From assembly GCF_002736205.1 (NCBI RefSeq), contig NZ_CP024091.1, positions 1,240,001 through 1,304,000 of the forward strand: a DNA stretch of 64,000 nt. Reading direction: 5' to 3'. The stretch comes from Pedobacter ginsengisoli. Its GTDB lineage: Bacteria > Bacteroidota > Bacteroidia > Sphingobacteriales > Sphingobacteriaceae. The notes under the pieces are model-generated. The model was not told the DNA's origin. It did no database searches and worked only from the letters and a program-made list of their open reading frames with translations. How positions within the stretch are numbered: the first letter of the stretch is position 1; every line of letters starts with the position of its first letter. Both the position numbers and the translations under genes were made by a program. Positions 9,667 through 17,674 of this stretch are shown piece after piece.

Positions 9667-11829
9667 TTACCTGCCTCCGGGAGGACAGTTTCGTTGTAAA
9701 AATTCTGTGTAGGTTAAGGCAAGATGCTCTGAGGTACCTTCGCCTTCATTTATGCTATGCGTTCTGTTAGGGTACGACATTAGTTGAAATACTTTTCTGT
9801 TTTTTATCAGCTCATTGATCAGCATCTCTGCATTTTGATAATGTACGTTATCATCACCCGTTCCATGGATGTACAAAAGCTTACCTTGCAGGTTTTTTGC
9901 ATATGTAATAGGAGAGCCCTTAACGTAGGCTTCTTTGGTTTTTAATGGCGAACCCATATACCTTTCCTGGTACACATTATCGTAGGTTAGCTGATTTCCT
10001 ACGGCCGCAATGGCGATACCGGTTTTGTATATTTCAGGGTATTGGAACATCAGGTTTAATGTTGATGAACCACCACCGCTCCATCCCCAAACAGCTACTC
10101 TGTTTTTATCTACAAAAGGCCATTCCATTATTTTTTTAGCAGCCATAGCCTGATCGCGGATGTTTAAAGTGCCTATTTTTTGGAAAATACTTTTACGCCA
10201 TTCTCTTCCTTTAGGTGCAGGAGCTCCTCTGTTTTCAACTGAAATATAGATATAGCCATCTTTAGGCATATCGCCGGCATACAACCAGTTACGCCCGGCA
10301 CCGTAAGTATCAGTTACAGTTTGCGAAGCAGGTTCACCATAAACATAAAACACTACAGGGTATTTTTTAGTCTGGTCAAAATTATCAGGCTTTTTCATCC
10401 ATCCATCCAGTTCAACCCCATCCTCAGTAGTTACTTTAAAAAATTCTACTTTGTTTTTTGGCGGTTTCATTCGCCCAAGCTGATTGGTTATACTACCTTC
10501 CATAGTTAATGGGTTTAAGGTAGTAAGTTTCATCCATTCAGTAATTGGGGGTACTATAGCACTTTGATAAGTGTGACGGGCGAATACTCCATTAGGAGAT
10601 ATCTCGTAAGAGTGGGTGCCTTTCAGAATAGAAGGGGTAACCATTTCAGCTTTGCCACCACTAAGCTTGGTTTTAAATAAATATTTCTGTGTAGCATTTG
10701 TTGGAGAAGCAATAAAATAGATCTGACCATTTTTCTCATCTATTAATGAATTCTCAATCACATCGAAATTACCCTGGGTAATTAGCGTATGCTTTTTACC
10801 GTCTTTACTGATGCGGTAAAGATGACGCCATCCGTCGCTTTCGCTCATCCAGATAAATTCTTTACCACCATTTATCCAGTCCCATCCTTTGGCAACATCA
10901 ATCCATGCCTTATCAGTTTCTGTATAAATGTTTTTTACCTCGCCGCTTCCTGCATCAGCAACAAATAACTTGCTTACATTTTGCTCACGGTTTAATTGCT
11001 GTAAAATTACTTCATTGCTGGCTGGAATCCAGTCCATTCTAGGGATATAGTTTTGAATCTGATCTCCGGGTACATCCAGCCAATTGGTTTTTGCCGAAGC
11101 AATGTTAACGATACCAACTTTGCAGGATGAAGGATTTTCGCCAACTTTAGGATATTCAACCGGAATAGTAAATGAATAGATAGAATCTGTGTTATCTATC
11201 ATTAAAAAGTTTTTGATTTTAGAAGCATCTAACTGCCAGTAAGCTATAGACTGACCATCAGGGCTCCATCTAAAACCGTCCCTGCAATCAAACTCCTCCT
11301 CATATACCCAATCAAAAGTACCGTTAATTAACCTGTCAGTACCATCAGTTGTAAGCGCTTTGCTGGTTTTAGTCATTAAGTCATCAACATACAGATTGTG
11401 CCTGCTTACATAGGCAACTTTATTCCCATCGGGAGAAAATTTAGCAAACATTAACGACGAAGCAGGCTTATCTTTTCCAACCTGGGTAACCTGATTGGTT
11501 TTCAAATCGGCTACATAGTAGTCTCCGCGTGTTTCATAACGCCAAACCTTTTTGCTGTTGGTATAAAGCAGAACTTTGGTGCCATCTTCAGATATCTGGA
11601 AACTTTTGATGTCATTTAATCCACTGTTACCGCTTGAGTAAAGCAAGTTCCTGCTAACAATAGTTTTTCTCTCGTTTTGAGGCAGGCTTATAGATACAAG
11701 TTCACCCTGGCTTACCTCGTAATATGAATTACCATCTTTAGCCCATTTAATATCCTGAGCGTTGGCTTTTCCAAGTAGTCCTAAGGTAAAGACTAAAGCC
11801 AGTTTAAAAAAAATGTGTTTAAAGTTCAT
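9667..11829 (-). CDS. Prolyl oligopeptidase family S9 peptidase, dipeptidyl peptidase IV-like
   Basis: A 720-residue secreted or periplasmic peptidase with a signal peptide (LALVFTLGLLGKANAQ). An N-terminal beta-propeller (DPPIV_N, residues ~80-430) contains the double-Glu motif DWVYEEEF that binds the substrate N-terminus in DPP IV. A C-terminal alpha/beta hydrolase holds the triad: Ser ~584 in GWSGGGSS, Asp ~659 in HGTGDDNVH, and His ~691 in RTHSINE. The usual Tyr after the nucleophile (GWSYGG) is Gly here. It should release X-Pro or X-Ala dipeptides. The gene starts 3 bases after the sulfatase stop and ends at a terminator, so it is the distal gene of a small operon. Confidence 0.9.
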   Translation of the reverse strand: MNFKHIFFKLALVFTLGLLGKANAQDIKWAKDGNSYYEVSQGELVSISLPQNERKTIVSRNLLYSSGNSGLNDIKSFQISEDGTKVLLYTNSKKVWRYETRGDYYVADLKTNQVTQVGKDKPASSLMFAKFSPDGNKVAYVSRHNLYVDDLMTKTSKALTTDGTDRLINGTFDWVYEEEFDCRDGFRWSPDGQSIAYWQLDASKIKNFLMIDNTDSIYSFTIPVEYPKVGENPSSCKVGIVNIASAKTNWLDVPGDQIQNYIPRMDWIPASNEVILQQLNREQNVSKLFVADAGSGEVKNIYTETDKAWIDVAKGWDWINGGKEFIWMSESDGWRHLYRISKDGKKHTLITQGNFDVIENSLIDEKNGQIYFIASPTNATQKYLFKTKLSGGKAEMVTPSILKGTHSYEISPNGVFARHTYQSAIVPPITEWMKLTTLNPLTMEGSITNQLGRMKPPKNKVEFFKVTTEDGVELDGWMKKPDNFDQTKKYPVVFYVYGEPASQTVTDTYGAGRNWLYAGDMPKDGYIYISVENRGAPAPKGREWRKSIFQKIGTLNIRDQAMAAKKIMEWPFVDKNRVAVWGWSGGGSSTLNLMFQYPEIYKTGIAIAAVGNQLTYDNVYQERYMGSPLKTKEAYVKGSPITYAKNLQGKLLYIHGTGDDNVHYQNAEMLINELIKNRKVFQLMSYPNRTHSINEGEGTSEHLALTYTEFLQRNCPPGGR

Positions 11830-11831
11830 TT

Positions 11832-13694
11832 TTATAGTTCAATAAATTGCTGATAAACGTTTTGTAGGTATGATTTTGCACTGTTAAGTGTTTTTAAAGT
11901 TAGGTCTTTACGCTTAGCATTACTATTGTATAATATTGTTTTACCTACATTATCAAAGGTAACACATTGCTGGTTATCGATAAAGCCCATCCCATTATCC
12001 CAGCTAAAAAATGCAAAATGTTTTGCATAAGGATTTAAAAGGTTTTTGCTCCATACAAATTCCTTTGCACTGATGTCCAGCTGTGCAAGTATTGTAGCGG
12101 CAACATCGGCCTGACTACCTACATCATTAAATTTTGCACCCTTAAATTCATCTTTAATCACATCTCCGTAAAATAGTAAGGGCACATGATAACGTTGAGG
12201 GACATAAATTTCGTGACTGTTTTTAGGTAAAATATGGCCGTGGTCTGCAATAAACACAAACAGCGTATTTTTATACCAGCTTTCCTTTTTAGCATTGTTT
12301 AAGTAAGCATTAATACAGGAATCGGTATAATGAGCAGTGCTTTTAAATTTTGCAATGTTGTCTGCTTCTCCAAACTTGTAAGTACCCGGCAAGCTATAAG
12401 GCTCATGATTGGTAAGCGTAAGCAGGGTAGAGAAGAAAGGCTGTTTTTCCTTATTTAGATCTTCAATCTGTCTCTCAAAAACTGCCTCATCAAACTGTCC
12501 CCATTTGGTTACCTTTCCGCCTTTAAAGTTATTTCGGTCAATCAGTTTCTGGTAATTGTGGCTCAGAATAAAAGCTTTGTAATTGTCAAATTCAGATTCC
12601 CCTCCGTAAAAAAAAGAGGTTTGATAACCATTTTTAAAAAACGGCTGAGAGATGCCCGGGATTTTCTGCATTTTTTCTGGCCATTTTACAATACTACCAG
12701 CCGCAAGAGTAGGGAAACCGGCCAATGTAGCCACCAGCCCTTTATCGGTACGGCTTCCTGAAGAATAGATATTGCTAAAAAGAACCCCCTTATGTATTAA
12801 CGTATCAAAATTAGGCGTAATGCCATCCTCATTACCAAGTGTTTTGGTCAGATCAGCAGTAAAGCTTTCAATAATTACCAAAACTACATTTGGCCTTTTG
12901 GTTTTAAGGATGTTGATTGTTGTATCCTTTGCAGGAGTGTAAAGTTCTTTAATATTTGCATCGGCAACCTGCTTACTTAAGTAATTATAAGGATTAGTTT
13001 TGGTCATCCGGGCTGCAATTGCACTCGATATCAGGTTCCATTCTGTATTTACTGCGGCATGATTTAAAACCTGTTCTTTAGAGAAATAGGCCATGCTTTG
13101 ATTAATTGGAGAACCGCCAAATCCGCCTCGTATTAAAAGAAAATTTAAAAAGAACAATATAATCACGGCAATTCCCCTTAGCCAGATCGGACTTGCCTTA
13201 AATTCAAGTTTTCTGAGCACAACATGGCGCTGTAAAACAAAGCCTATTACAATTAACAGAACAAGTAGCGATAAGGTTAAGCCAATAGGAGAGGAAGCGC
13301 TGGATGCAAGGGCTTCATTTGGAGTTGAGATAGCAAAACCTACAGCCTTGGCATTTATTTTACTACCCCATTCCCTGTAAATATTGAAATTTACTACAGA
13401 GATAATGCTGAATAATACGATAAGGATTTTGTTGTAAACGGTTAGCCATTTTAACTCTACCACCTTGCGGCCATTTAAAAGCCAGTATATGTAGCTGAAA
13501 AGTGGAATTGCAAGTATGTATGCCACCATTGACAGGTCTAGCTTGAGGGCGTGATAAAAAGTTGCCATGATTTCCGATAAGGGAACCATGGCAAGCTTTT
13601 TTGAATTTATAAAGATAAATGTAAGGCGGTCAGCAAAAAAAAATAACAGCCAAAACAGAAAGAAACGCGTAAAGAACAAGAAGCTTTTTAACAT
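11832..13694 (-). CDS. LTA synthase family sulfatase (membrane phosphoglycerol-transferase-like)
   Basis: A 620-residue protein with about five N-terminal membrane helices (residues 1-200) followed by an extracytoplasmic sulfatase/alkaline-phosphatase-superfamily domain. Metal and nucleophile motifs are VVLVIIESFTADL, then SSGSRTDKGLVATLAGFP with the candidate Thr nucleophile, and later FIADHGHILP. This is the topology of LtaS-type enzymes. In Gram-negative Bacteroidota the acceptor is unlikely to be lipoteichoic acid; envelope glycan or lipid phosphoglycerol or phosphoethanolamine transfer is more likely, but this is inference. It lies 12 bases after a small secreted-protein gene and 2 bases before the peptidase gene. 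Confidence 0.85.
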   Translation of the reverse strand: MLKSFLFFTRFFLFWLLFFFADRLTFIFINSKKLAMVPLSEIMATFYHALKLDLSMVAYILAIPLFSYIYWLLNGRKVVELKWLTVYNKILIVLFSIISVVNFNIYREWGSKINAKAVGFAISTPNEALASSASSPIGLTLSLLVLLIVIGFVLQRHVVLRKLEFKASPIWLRGIAVIILFFLNFLLIRGGFGGSPINQSMAYFSKEQVLNHAAVNTEWNLISSAIAARMTKTNPYNYLSKQVADANIKELYTPAKDTTINILKTKRPNVVLVIIESFTADLTKTLGNEDGITPNFDTLIHKGVLFSNIYSSGSRTDKGLVATLAGFPTLAAGSIVKWPEKMQKIPGISQPFFKNGYQTSFFYGGESEFDNYKAFILSHNYQKLIDRNNFKGGKVTKWGQFDEAVFERQIEDLNKEKQPFFSTLLTLTNHEPYSLPGTYKFGEADNIAKFKSTAHYTDSCINAYLNNAKKESWYKNTLFVFIADHGHILPKNSHEIYVPQRYHVPLLFYGDVIKDEFKGAKFNDVGSQADVAATILAQLDISAKEFVWSKNLLNPYAKHFAFFSWDNGMGFIDNQQCVTFDNVGKTILYNSNAKRKDLTLKTLNSAKSYLQNVYQQFIEL

Positions 13695-13706
13695 TTTATT
13701 TTAATG

Positions 13707-14384
13707 TTATTGGCCACCACCCTGCATCGCTTTTAATTCATCCATTGTTTTAAGCTCATAACCACTTGGTGGTGTTAAAGACATTTCAGGGATTTTTTCT
13801 TCTTTGTAATTTTTTAAGGTCATGGTGGTTTTTATACCATTCTGAAACACAGTGTATTTTACAGGTGTACCTTTAATATCTACAAAGTCATCCTCTTTGT
13901 GGCCGGCAGGAAGTTCAAGATCTGTAGTTGTCCAAAGCTCATAAGCTCCACCTTTATCATCTTTATAGGTATATCTATCTGCATTAAAAGTACCTACAGT
14001 TTGTTTTTCACCGGTAGGTTTAAAATCAAGAAATTTAGGCGATCCTTCTTTTCTCTTGTCTAATTCTGCCTTATCCATTTTTACTGCAAATTGCTTTTGA
14101 GCAATAGGAATATCAAGCAATAATAAGCCGTTTTTAGCAACGCCATTAATGATAACAGTGATCATTGCCGGGCCTTGTTCCATTTTAATTGTAGAGAGTT
14201 CATTTTTGAATTTAACTACAGTTTCTTTAGGTAAAAATGCGGCCATAGGTTGCTGTTCATCTGTAAGGGCGTATTCCATACCATAAGTAAGTGTGCCTTC
14301 GGTTACCTTTTTTTGTGCTTGAGCGTAAAGTGCAGTACCAATAAGCAGGGCTGCTACAACACCGGTTTTAATTGATTTAAACAT
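13707..14384 (-). CDS. Secreted protein of unknown function (DUF4412-like)
   Basis: A 225-residue protein with a signal peptide ending AQAQ (about residue 23). The rest alternates beta strands: an N-terminal GTLTYGMEYAL, a central FNADRYTYKDDKGGAYELWTT, and a C-terminal MSLTPPSGYELKTM. This order resembles DUF4412-type periplasmic proteins, but the family assignment is from memory of the pattern only. No catalytic motif is visible. It is the first gene of a three-gene run with the LTA-synthase-like protein and the peptidase. It could also be an envelope stress or lipid-binding protein. Confidence 0.6.
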   Translation of the reverse strand: MFKSIKTGVVAALLIGTALYAQAQKKVTEGTLTYGMEYALTDEQQPMAAFLPKETVVKFKNELSTIKMEQGPAMITVIINGVAKNGLLLLDIPIAQKQFAVKMDKAELDKRKEGSPKFLDFKPTGEKQTVGTFNADRYTYKDDKGGAYELWTTTDLELPAGHKEDDFVDIKGTPVKYTVFQNGIKTTMTLKNYKEEKIPEMSLTPPSGYELKTMDELKAMQGGGQ

Positions 14385-14450
14385 TTTCTGGTTTTTAGTT
14401 TTTTATGTATAAGTATAGTTTTATTATTGTTTGTCACATTTAAAAAGCAA

Positions 14451-15230
14451 TTACCACTTTATTTTTTCTTTGTTAATGAAAGCAGCAATACCTTTTTTGA
14501 AATCTTCTGTATCTCTTACCCTGGCATTTATCTGCACAGCCATGGCTAAGCTTTTTTCCAATAAAGGATTTGTAGTTGGGCCAATTAGCTGTTTAGTTAC
14601 CATTAACGAATTTGCAGAAGCTTCATTACACAAATCTAATGCAAAATCTTTCACTTTATGACTAATCTCTTCTTTGTTTGTTACAAACGTTATTAATCCA
14701 TAATTAAGTGCTTCCTGTGCAGAAAATAGACTTCCGGTGAGTAGTATTTTTTTAGCGATAGTTTCGCTGGTTTTTCGGAGTAAAAAACAGGCTACAATAG
14801 CCGGAACAAAGCCCAGCTTTACTTCGGTATATCCAAAACTGGCCTCAGGAACAGAAAAGATGATGTCGCATACTGTTGCAAGTCCACAGCCACCTGCAAT
14901 TGCATGGCCTTCTACTTGTGCAATAACAACCTTAGGCAAATAGTAAATGGTGGTAAACAGTCGCTTTAGGTTCTCTGAATCGGCAAGGTTTTCTTCGTAA
15001 GTGTTCAATTGTAATTGCTGTAAATAAGCCAAATCTGCCCCTGCACTAAAAACAGCACCATTAGCTTTTAAAATAATAACTTTTACGTCATTATCCTCAG
15101 AAGCTTTAATGAAGGAATCTGTTAGCTGCTGAATAAGATCGGGATTTAATGCATTACGCTTTTCGGGGCGATTAATAGCAATAGTAGCTATACGCTCACT
15201 TACTGAATATAACACCAGGGGTTCTACCAT
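14451..15230 (-). CDS. Enoyl-CoA hydratase/isomerase (crotonase) family protein
   Basis: A 259-residue soluble crotonase-fold enzyme. INRPEKRNALNPDL opens the fold. FSAGADLAYL and GHAIAGGCGLATVCDI supply the two backbone NH groups of the CoA-thioester oxyanion hole. FGYTEVKLGFVPA carries the conserved Glu region. The most likely roles are fatty acid or branched-chain amino acid (methylglutaconyl-CoA-like) breakdown. No neighbouring beta-oxidation genes help to decide. The upstream 140 bases run into the inverted repeat of an insertion element, so its native promoter may be affected. Confidence 0.88.
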   Translation of the reverse strand: MVEPLVLYSVSERIATIAINRPEKRNALNPDLIQQLTDSFIKASEDNDVKVIILKANGAVFSAGADLAYLQQLQLNTYEENLADSENLKRLFTTIYYLPKVVIAQVEGHAIAGGCGLATVCDIIFSVPEASFGYTEVKLGFVPAIVACFLLRKTSETIAKKILLTGSLFSAQEALNYGLITFVTNKEEISHKVKDFALDLCNEASANSLMVTKQLIGPTTNPLLEKSLAMAVQINARVRDTEDFKKGIAAFINKEKIKW

Positions 15231-15371
15231 AAGCTGTAAATATCTGCTAAATCTTAATAAGTAGGCAAGGAATTACTGATATTTTTTGTTTACCTATGAC
15301 GTATTTTATATTCAGTTCTTCACAAGATTAGTGTTTCTGCACACCTCCTTCACACCAAATACACAAACAGG

Positions 15372-15389
15372 TACGTGGCTGTTGCAGAA
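15372..15389. repeat. Left terminal inverted repeat of the IS
   Basis: TACGTGGCTGTTGCAGAA is the exact reverse complement of 17036-17053. It lies on the 3' side of the transposase gene. Confidence 0.8.
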
Positions 15390-15446
15390 GTCTTATAATT
15401 TTGAGCATATTCGTTTTTATATGATGAATTGTAGTTTATAGGCTAA

Positions 15447-16979
15447 TTAATTCAGGCTTATGACAAATGCTTGATCTGGAGCATTATCTAGTTTATATTG
15501 ATGACTCTTTACTTTTTGTACATACTTAAAGAGGTTATCTGAGGCTTTCCTTACTCTGAATTTCATGTATTTCTTAAGATTGAAAGCTATTGCAGACATC
15601 AACATGACTTTATGTGCACCGGGTTTTCCTATTACACCAATTTTATTCAAGCCGTAGTAATGAACAAGACTTCCAAATACTGGCTCCACGGTGCTTTGAG
15701 GTAATCGTTTCATTTGCTTACCTCTTTTGCTATGCTGCTGACTATATGCTCTTTGATACTCTTCTCCATAGGCTGATCTGTTGATTTTTTTCGAGTTGCT
15801 ATTTGGGATGCAGTCAGTCTTTAAAGGACAGTTTTTACAGTCCTTGTGAGCTGACCAGTAATTCTTCAATAAACTACCGTCTTGAGATTTATTAAACCTC
15901 TTAAAAGGTATTGATTTGCCCATTGTACAAGTATACTGATCCTTTTCTTTGTCATAAGGGAATCCTTCTATTTCTGGTTTGTACCTGCCAAAAACAGGTA
16001 TCCATGCGGTAATATTTCTTTGCGCTAAAAAATGATAGTTAAACCCATTAGAATACCCCGTGTCTGCTAACAGGTTCTCTAACATCAGTTCATTTTTCTG
16101 CAGACGGTGCTGTATCTTATTGGTTAATCCAGGTAAATATTGGCTATCACGACCATCCGCAAAATCAGCTTGTACATGGCTAATGATTCCCTGTGCTGTA
16201 TCTACAGCCATGCTGCAGTGATAATTTAGCTTTCTTGCTTTACCTGGTTTAACTGAAATACGGGCGTGGGGATCATGAGGGGTATAGTGTGTTTTATTAC
16301 TAACTAGTTGAGCCTGTTTATTGGAAGCGCCCATAGGTTTCACTTCGCTATTGCGTATTTTCTGCTGGAGCCTTTCCACTGGTTTTAACTGATGTTCTGG
16401 AGCAGTGATATGTTGCTCTTTAATCGGTTTATTGTTTCTTTTATCTTCACTATTCTCTGAATCTGCTTTCTTAAGATAACTTCCAACTGATTCAACAGGA
16501 ACTTTTAAGGCCAGGGATTCCATTGATGCATTAGCTTTAACTGGTGCTGAGTCTATTGCCTGAGTATGCCCAGACACCAACCCTGCCACTACACATAGAC
16601 TAAACACCTTATTGAACAGGGTCTCAAATAAAGAGATGGAATATAATTGTCTACTGAGACTAATGGTGGAGTGCCAAGGTAGCTCCTGATCTATGTCATA
16701 TCCTAAAAAATAAAGTATATCCATTCGCATAGCGCAATGCTCAACCAGCTTCCGGTCTGATGTGATATTCTCTAGATAACCTGTTAGCATCAGTTTAAAG
16801 AAAAATACAGGATCAATAGACGGGTTTCATGTATTTCCGTATAGAAATTTAGTGTCTTTATATAGAAAACTAAGATCAATTGTTTCTAGAAGCCTACGAT
16901 AAAAGTTCTCCTGGGGAACATGGTTTGATAATTGGAAATTAGTAAACAACTTTTCATTATAACCCTTTTTGCCTTGCAT
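15447..16979 (-). pseudogene. IS1182 family transposase with premature TGA at codon 51
   Basis: The full frame from the ATG at 16979 (MQGKKGYNEKLFTNFQLSNH) encodes 510 residues but is broken by TGA at 16827-16829. The local reading is FLYGNT-stop-NPSIDP; IS1182 relatives have Gly here (NTGNPSIDP), so a single GGA to TGA change explains it. Downstream an ATG at 16790 could give a 447-residue product lacking the N-terminal DUF772 part. The catalytic region looks intact: Asp in AIDSAPVKAN, Asp in LLADTGYSN, Glu in STVEPVFG, plus a Cys pair CKNCPLKTDC. Everything except the stop is unmutated, suggesting recent inactivation. Confidence 0.85.
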
Positions 16980-17035
16980 GGCTTTAATATACCCAATCTA
17001 AAAAATAATTGGAAATAATTAGAAATGTTTTATTG

Positions 17036-17053
17036 TTCTGCAACAGCCACGTA
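17036..17053. repeat. Right terminal inverted repeat of the IS
   Basis: TTCTGCAACAGCCACGTA is the exact reverse complement of 15372-15389. It lies 57 bases upstream of the transposase start and directly abuts the kinase remnant. Confidence 0.8.
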
Positions 17054-17060
17054 ACTGTTT

Positions 17061-17519
17061 GTGAAGGATGTGTGTAGAATGTGTGAACTATGTGAGGGCT
17101 TGGCCTTAACCGAAGGAGCCGAACAAAAGGTTTATCGTTTTGATGATCATAGTGTAATAAAACTTAATGGGAGCATCTTTTATGAATATTGGTTAGACTA
17201 TTTTAATAGCCCTCTGATTCATAATTATTTTTTTAAATCAACTTTATATGAATTTCTGGGTTTTAAAATAATTGATGATTCCCTTTTTGCTGTCGTTAAA
17301 TAGGAATTCATTCTGGCAACAGAAGCAACTGACCTGAAAGAACTTAAACTTTTTCTTGAATATAACCAGTTCGATCACATCAGAAATAATGATTATCAAA
17401 ATACTAAGTTGGGGGTCATTTTTGAAGATTTGCACGATGAAAATGTTCTTTGCCGTGATGGTCTTCTTTATTTTATAGATACTGTTTTTTATATTACTCC
17501 GAATTTCTACGGTAAATAG
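17061..17519 (+). pseudogene. Remnant of a polyvalent-protein kinase domain (5' truncated, internal TAG)
   Basis: The frame runs from the IS edge to TAG at 17301 and then continues unbroken in the same frame to TAG at 17517. Joined, it reads as a small protein-kinase-like domain. It has a Lys strand (EQKVYRFDDHSVIKLNG), a catalytic-loop-like LEDLHDENVL (here FEDLHDENVL) and a metal-binding FIDTVFY. It matches my memory of the kinase domain in Bacteroidota polyvalent proteins, which are carried by conjugative elements and phages. The internal stop stands where relatives have Gln (VVKQ), so CAG to TAG explains it. The N-terminal part is missing at the IS end and was not found on the other side of the IS. 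Confidence 0.65.
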
Positions 17520-17674
17520 ATTAGACATAAATCGGGGTGTGGTAACGATGTTTAAACACGATAATTCAACGAATTAGATAAAGCATTAGAGAATTAATCC
17601 TATATTAAATTTTTTTTAGTGCTTATGTTTTAATTAGGCAAAAGATTATCACACCAACCAAATATAACACACCA

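Larger units (their letters stand above)
15372..17053. mobile_element. IS1182-like insertion sequence (inactivated)
   Basis: A ~1.68-kb unit bounded by an 18-bp perfect inverted repeat (15372-15389 and 17036-17053) enclosing one DDE transposase reading frame. The transposase fits the IS1182/DUF772 group. No clear target duplication could be fixed, because sequence similarity between the ends continues outward: left 15333-15371 and right 17054-17080 are imperfect inverted copies, with 11 extra bases on the left. The true boundaries may therefore lie further out. The transposase has a premature stop, so this copy should not move on its own. Confidence 0.8.

Noticed and set aside
16791..16979. 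Separate small gene upstream of the 447-residue transposase
   Set aside because: These 63 codons, with the TGA, are the natural N-terminus of the same IS1182 transposase.
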